Below are positions 8,342-11,507 of a stretch of 11,507 nt of DNA, in pieces (the stretch's first letter is position 1; every line of letters begins with the position of its first letter). The notes beneath the pieces were generated by a model. The model did no database searches and was not told the origin of the DNA. It saw nothing but the letters and a program-made list of their open reading frames with translations. The translations under genes were made by a program, and so were the position numbers. The stretch covers positions 1-11,507 of the forward strand of contig JAEXHR010000330.1 of assembly GCA_023449855.1 (NCBI GenBank), given 5' to 3'. Source of the stretch: Pseudomonadota bacterium (lineage in GTDB: Bacteria > Pseudomonadota > Alphaproteobacteria > Rhizobiales > Xanthobacteraceae).

Positions 8342-9085
8342 CTAGTCGTGTGAGGCCTCTGTCCTGAAGCTTTCGACGCACGCCAGAATCGTTGCAGCCG
8401 TCTCTGGCCGCCTGTGCAGACACCTCGATGTCGGGCCTGCAACGACAAGCGACAGCCGCCGGTGATTGAGCGGCAGCGGCACGGCGACGCCGGCGAGGTC
8501 TGCGATATATTCTGACGAGCTCTGATGATAGCCGCGCTCGGCAGCCTCATTGAGCGATGTTTCGATCGCTTCGACCGAGCAAGGCGTCGTGTCCGAGAAC
8601 GGTTCGAACTTGATCTTGCGGTAGATCGCGCGGCGCTCCTCGGGCGTCTGCTGGGCGAGGATGGCGCGGCCGACGGAGCTCGCGTGAACGGGAACACGGT
8701 CGCCGATCTGGGCGAAATAGCGGACCGAATGCGAGGATTCGACGACGTCGAGGAAGATCGCGTTGGTCCCCGCAAGCGCCGCAATGGCGGTCGTCTCGCC
8801 GGTCTTGTCGGCAATCTCAAGCACCAGTGCATGCGCGGCTTCTGGCAACGGCTCGGCTTCGGCGACGGTGCGGGCGAGGGTGAGCCAGCGCGGGCTGGGG
8901 TAGTAGCCGTTGCGGGCGCGTGGCTCGTATAGCCAGCCTTTCTCGGCGATCGTTCCGACCAGGTTGAACGTGCTGGAGCGCGGCCAGCCGAGATCGTCGG
9001 AAATCTCCGCCAGCGTCGCCGGCCGTTTGCGGCGAGCGAAATACTCCATCAACTCCAAAACGTTAGCGGCCTGCCTGACCAGCAT
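8342..9085 (-). CDS. IclR-family transcriptional regulator
   Basis: 247 residues, the typical length. The N-terminal winged helix-turn-helix spans about 1-65, with the core TLAEISDDLGWPRSSTFNLV at 24-43. The rest is the IclR effector-binding domain, with VPVHASSVGRAILA, the region ending in ERGYHQSSSEYIADLAGVAV, and the PLPLNHRRLSLVVAGP strand. IclR proteins bind a small organic ligand and repress or activate a nearby catabolic operon, often one transcribed divergently. Here the divergent genes encode a solute-binding protein and a dehydrogenase, and the shared region holds palindromes. The start at 9085 is chosen because family proteins begin about here and GGGAAGA lies upstream. ATG 9118, adding 11 residues, is also possible with CAGG six bases upstream. 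The gene ends 37 bp from the stop of the AsmA-like gene, tail to tail. Confidence 0.9.
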   Translation of the reverse strand: MLVRQAANVLELMEYFARRKRPATLAEISDDLGWPRSSTFNLVGTIAEKGWLYEPRARNGYYPSPRWLTLARTVAEAEPLPEAAHALVLEIADKTGETTAIAALAGTNAIFLDVVESSHSVRYFAQIGDRVPVHASSVGRAILAQQTPEERRAIYRKIKFEPFSDTTPCSVEAIETSLNEAAERGYHQSSSEYIADLAGVAVPLPLNHRRLSLVVAGPTSRCLHRRPETAATILACVESFRTEASHD

Positions 9086-9160
9086 CGGATCTGTTCTTCC
9101 CTGTCGGGCCGCCCGCATCGGGCGCCTGCGTCGTTGCGCGTTCCGGTTGGCTCTGTAGCG

Positions 9161-9200
9161 CCAAATGGCCTTTGGAAGCCATCTGGATCGCTCCGGAGCG
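9161..9200. promoter_or_regulatory. Palindromes in the IclR / binding-protein divergent region
   Basis: A perfect 12-bp palindrome CGCTCCGGAGCG (9189-9200) ends two bases before the -35 of the plus-strand promoter. Upstream, CCAAA...TTTGG (9161-9175) and ATGGC...GCCAT (9165-9169 / 9178-9182) form overlapping imperfect palindromes. IclR proteins bind such dyads, so these are candidate operators or autoregulatory sites. Confidence 0.4.
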
Positions 9201-9202
9201 TC

Positions 9203-9241
9203 TTGACTTCTAATTCATGTATAGGTCTTATGAATTCATAA
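9203..9241 (+). promoter_or_regulatory. Predicted promoter of the solute-binding protein gene with operator-like palindrome
   Basis: TTGACT (9203-9208), a 17-base spacer and TCTTAT (9226-9231) resemble a housekeeping sigma promoter. A perfect 14-bp palindrome, TTATGAATTCATAA (9228-9241), overlaps the -10. Its half AATTCAT also occurs at 9212-9218, forming a second inverted pair with ATGAATT at 9230-9236. This AT-rich patch stands out from its GC-rich surroundings. Binding of the adjacent IclR protein here would block RNA polymerase; that the IclR protein is the binder is inference. Confidence 0.5.
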
Positions 9242-9312
9242 ACAAGAATTTTCGAGCGATGCCGAGATCCTGCGGGGCCGTGTGTCGTCGATCTGGGGTC
9301 AGGGGAGGAAAC

Positions 9313-10536
9313 ATGACCATTCGCAAGACACTCGCCGTATCCGCTCTCGCGCTGTCGCTCGGGGCACTGTCGGCGCCCATGGCGTCTGCGCAGACGCCTG
9401 TGAAGCTCGGCGTGCTCGCTGACATGTCCGGCATCTTCTCGGATATCGGCGGCATGGGGTCGTTCGAAGCCACCAAGATGGCCGTTGAGGATTTCAACAA
9501 GCTGCCGGGCGCCGACAAGTTCAAGATCGAGGTCGTTCAGGGCGACCCGCAGAACAAGCCGGATATCGCCCGCAACATCGCCCGCAAGTGGTTCGAGACC
9601 GAAGGCGTCGATGTGCTCGTCGACATTCCCACCAGCGCCACCTCGCTGGCCGTCGCGCCGCTTACGGCCGAACTCAACAAGGTCGCGCTGTTTACCGCGT
9701 CGGGGACGTCGGATCTCACCGGCAAGGCCTGCACACCCAATTCGGTGCACTGGACCTATGATACCTGGGCGCTGTCGCACGGCACCGCCGATGCCATGAC
9801 GAAGGCTGGCGGCAAGAACTGGTTCTTCCTCACCGTCGATTTCGCGCTCGGCGCCTCGCTCGAACGCGATGCGACGGCGGTGATCAATGCCAATGGTGGC
9901 AAGGTGCTCGGCAGCATCAAGCATCCGACCGATTCGAACGATTTCGCGTCGTATCTCTTGCAGGCTCAGGCGTCGAAGGCCGACATCATCGCGCTGGCCA
10001 ATGCCGGCGGCGATACCATCAAGGCGATCAAGCAGGCGTCCGAATTCGGTATCGTGCAGAGCGGCCAGAAGCTTGCCGCCATGCTGATGTTCATTTCGGA
10101 CGTGCACTCGCTCGGCCTCAGTACCGCGCAGGGCCTGCAGCTTACCGAAGGCTTCTATTGGGACCTCAACGACAAGACCCGCGCATTCGGCGAGCGCTTC
10201 GCCAAGCGCAACAACGGCCGTTATCCCAGCATGAATCAGGCTGGCGCCTATTCTGCCGCACTGACCTATCTGAAGGCGGTGGCCAAGGTCGGCTCGCCGA
10301 AGGATGGCGTTGCCGTTGTCAAGGCGATCCGCGAAATGGGCACGTTTGAGGATCCGCTGTTCGGCAAGACCACGTTGCGCGAGGACGGTCGGGTGCTGCA
10401 CGATATGTATCTGCTGCAGGTCAAGAAGCCCGCGGAATCGAAGAAGCCCTACGACTACTACAATGTCGTCGCGACGATCCCGGCCGAGACCGCCTTCCGT
10501 CCGCTCAAGGATGGTGGCTGCCCGATGATCAAGTAA
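9313..10536 (+). CDS. Periplasmic solute-binding protein of a LivJ-type (branched-chain amino acid family) ABC transporter
   Basis: 407 residues. The start ATG 9313 follows a strong GGGGAGGAA Shine-Dalgarno. A Sec signal peptide (1-26, cleavage after ASA, before QTPVKLG) is clear. The mature part is a type I periplasmic-binding fold (Peripla_6): VKLGVLADMSG near 30-40, the GDPQNKPDIA segment near 78-86, the first-lobe end PTSATSLAVAP, and SDNDFASYLLQ-like sequence near 207-216. C140 and C403 are the only cysteines and probably form a disulfide. Family members feed Liv-type permeases with amino acids, amides, or, in Rhodopseudomonas, aromatic acids. The ligand cannot be read from sequence. No permease or ATPase gene is in the window, so those must lie further right or elsewhere. 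It is divergent from an IclR regulator and followed by a dehydrogenase, which fits uptake of a catabolic substrate. Confidence 0.92.
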   Translation: MTIRKTLAVSALALSLGALSAPMASAQTPVKLGVLADMSGIFSDIGGMGSFEATKMAVEDFNKLPGADKFKIEVVQGDPQNKPDIARNIARKWFETEGVDVLVDIPTSATSLAVAPLTAELNKVALFTASGTSDLTGKACTPNSVHWTYDTWALSHGTADAMTKAGGKNWFFLTVDFALGASLERDATAVINANGGKVLGSIKHPTDSNDFASYLLQAQASKADIIALANAGGDTIKAIKQASEFGIVQSGQKLAAMLMFISDVHSLGLSTAQGLQLTEGFYWDLNDKTRAFGERFAKRNNGRYPSMNQAGAYSAALTYLKAVAKVGSPKDGVAVVKAIREMGTFEDPLFGKTTLREDGRVLHDMYLLQVKKPAESKKPYDYYNVVATIPAETAFRPLKDGGCPMIK

Positions 10537-10545
10537 CGGTGCTCA

Positions 10546-10635
10546 CTCCCGAAACTTGAGCTCCCAAAACTTGAGCTCCCGAGACTTCAGCTCCCGAGAC
10601 TTCAGCTCCCAAGACTTCAGCTCCCAAGACTTGGA
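10546..10635. repeat. Six tandem 15-bp repeats between binding-protein and dehydrogenase genes
   Basis: Six contiguous copies of the 15-bp unit CTCCCRARACTTSAG start at 10546, 10561, 10576, 10591, 10606 and 10621. The third and fourth copies are identical. The others differ at two purine positions and at the G/C of the TTSAG end, and the last copy decays after CTTG. The array begins ten bases after the solute-binding protein stop and runs into the terminator stem. The unit is not a known REP family to me. Variation suggests growth by slippage or unequal exchange. Confidence 0.9.
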
Positions 10636-10676
10636 CGCGCAGGTGCCGGTGATCCCGCGCCGCGCGTTCTTTTTTT
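10633..10676 (+). terminator. Intrinsic terminator after the solute-binding protein gene
   Basis: GGACGCGC (10633-10640) pairs with GCGCGTTC (10662-10669) in an 8-bp stem with one G-U pair and a 21-base loop, followed directly by seven T residues (10670-10676). It lies 32 bases before the dehydrogenase start. Either the dehydrogenase depends on read-through, or it has its own promoter; no good promoter is seen in the 32 bases. Confidence 0.7.
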
Positions 10677-10708
10677 CGATCTCGTAACCACCAGAAAAGG
10701 ACTAAGCC

Positions 10709-11479
10709 ATGCGTCTCGCCAACAAACTCGCCGTTATCACTGCTGCCGCGTCCGGCATGGGCCGAGCCGGTGTCGAACTGTTCCTCTATGAGGGCGCGAA
10801 GGTTGCCGCGGTGGACGTCAATGCCGAGGCGCTGGCGCAGCTCAAGACCGACATGAAGGCCAAGGGTTTTGACCTCGTCACCATACAGGCAGATTTGTCG
10901 AAGACCGAGGAGATGAAGAGCTCGATCAACGATGCAGCGACTGCACTCGGCGGCGTCGATATCCTGTGGGCCCATGCCGGCACTCCCGGCCCGGCGGGTG
11001 TCGAGAATCTCGATCTGAAGGCCTATGAATTCGCCATGGCGCTGAACGTCACCTCGGCCACCATCGGTGCGGGAGAAGTGATCAAGCACATGCGCAAGCG
11101 TGGTGGCGGTTCGGTGATCTTCACGTCGTCGGTGTCAGGCATGGTCGGCTCGATGATGAGCCCGATCTATTCGGCCGCGAAATTCGCCGTGGTGGGTCTC
11201 ACCAAGTCGCTCTGTCAGACATTTGCGCCCGATCAGGTCCGCGTCAATGTGATCTGCCCGGGCCTTGCCGATACGCCGATGAAGCTCGGCTTCACCGGCC
11301 GTTCGGGTGTCGCTGCGGAAGCCGCTGCGAACGAGGCCAAGCTGCTTACTGCCGTGCCGATGGGGCGTCTCTGCAAGGCCGAGGACGTCGCCAATGCCGC
11401 GCTGTGGTTGGCGTCGGACGAATCGACTTTCGTCACCGGCGTGGCACTGCCGGTGGATGGCGGTTTCACCGCGCGGTAG
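10709..11479 (+). CDS. Short-chain dehydrogenase/reductase (SDR family, classical type)
   Basis: 256 residues, the usual length. It is a Rossmann-fold NAD(P)-dependent oxidoreductase with catalytic S141, Y154 and K158 (YSAAK) and the structural N113 of the tetrad. The cofactor loop reads TAAASGMG (11-18), so the first glycine of TGxxxGxG is Ala. The NNAG motif is replaced by AHAG (88-91). D36 at the end of the second beta strand suggests NAD(H) rather than NADP(H). The C-terminal GVALPVDGG segment is typical. The start ATG 10709 has AAAGGA upstream at good spacing. It follows the solute-binding protein gene, so it probably acts on the imported compound or an intermediate, as alcohol or ketone dehydrogenase; the substrate is unknown. 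A strong terminator upstream suggests lower or separate expression. Confidence 0.9.
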   Translation: MRLANKLAVITAAASGMGRAGVELFLYEGAKVAAVDVNAEALAQLKTDMKAKGFDLVTIQADLSKTEEMKSSINDAATALGGVDILWAHAGTPGPAGVENLDLKAYEFAMALNVTSATIGAGEVIKHMRKRGGGSVIFTSSVSGMVGSMMSPIYSAAKFAVVGLTKSLCQTFAPDQVRVNVICPGLADTPMKLGFTGRSGVAAEAAANEAKLLTAVPMGRLCKAEDVANAALWLASDESTFVTGVALPVDGGFTAR

Positions 11480-11483
11480 ACTT

Positions 11484-11507
11484 CGTAGCCCGGATGGAGC
11501 GCAGCGC
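11484..11507. repeat. REP-like dispersed repeat, cut by window end
   Basis: The last 24 bases, beginning CGTAGCCCGGATGGAGCGCA, match from memory the left half of a palindromic dispersed repeat common between genes in Bradyrhizobium and relatives, whose other arm reads about AATCCGGG. Only one arm is in the window, just after the dehydrogenase stop, where it could also serve as a transcription end or mRNA stabiliser. Confidence 0.55.

Noticed and set aside
9217..9312. Upstream start of the solute-binding protein (32 extra residues)
   Set aside because: It would bury the signal peptide and place the start inside the predicted promoter; ATG 9313 has a near-perfect ribosome binding site.
9049..10401. 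450-residue minus-strand ORF opposite the solute-binding protein
   Set aside because: Shadow of a plus-strand gene with clear signal peptide, Shine-Dalgarno and family sequence; it also runs over the IclR start and promoter region.
10529..11089. 186-residue minus-strand ORF whose C-terminus carries GAEV-type pentapeptide repeats
   Set aside because: The pentapeptides arise only because the 15-bp DNA repeat is a multiple of three; the rest lies antisense to the dehydrogenase and has no recognisable sequence.
1..11507. CRISPR array, transposase, toxin-antitoxin or phage-defence genes
   Set aside because: No spaced direct repeats (the only array is spacer-less 15-bp tandem units), no transposase motifs, and all long genes fit ordinary metabolic, envelope or regulatory families.

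Overview
The window looks like chromosomal DNA of an alphaproteobacterium of the Bradyrhizobium / Rhodopseudomonas type (Nitrobacteraceae, Rhizobiales). This is inferred from the high GC content, GC-rich third codon positions, the protein styles, and a partial TAGCCCGGATGGAGCGCAGC-type repeat at the right edge that I recognise from those genomes. No database search was possible. I see no tRNA, rRNA, CRISPR array, phage or insertion sequence.

Left block (1-4122, all minus strand, transcribed right to left): a 1-Cys peroxiredoxin of the Bcp/PrxQ family (3631-4122), a membrane-anchored M23/LytM peptidoglycan endopeptidase with all zinc ligands (2159-3520), and a large NodU/CmcH-family carbamoyltransferase (from 2000, running off the left edge, 666 codons seen). 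The carbamoyltransferase frame is open through the window edge and is easily missed because its stop lies outside. The gaps (110 and 158 bp) are wide enough for separate promoters. A promoter-like TTGACT with a CtrA-like half-site precedes the M23 gene, and a hairpin spans its stop codon.

Middle (4123-8304): a 507-bp divergent intergenic stretch with an inverted repeat and a doubtful small ORF, then a 1224-residue AsmA/YhdP-like protein on the plus strand with one N-terminal membrane anchor, probably a periplasm-spanning envelope lipid-transport factor. The M23 enzyme and the AsmA-like protein both act in the envelope, but nothing in the sequence shows that they work together.

Right block (8342-11507): a compact catabolic or uptake locus. 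An IclR-family regulator (minus) is divergent from a periplasmic solute-binding protein of the LivJ type (plus), followed by a short-chain dehydrogenase (plus). The divergent promoter region carries several palindromes, one lying on the predicted -10 box, as expected for IclR-type control. Between the binding protein and the dehydrogenase lie six tandem 15-bp repeats running into a strong intrinsic terminator, which suggests that the two genes are expressed at different levels. The likely logic is uptake of an organic acid or aromatic compound, its sensing by the IclR protein, and oxidation or reduction of it or a product by the dehydrogenase. The substrate cannot be read from the sequence.

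I found no convincing new multi-gene system. The most interesting signals are regulatory: the repeat plus terminator arrangement and the palindrome cluster.
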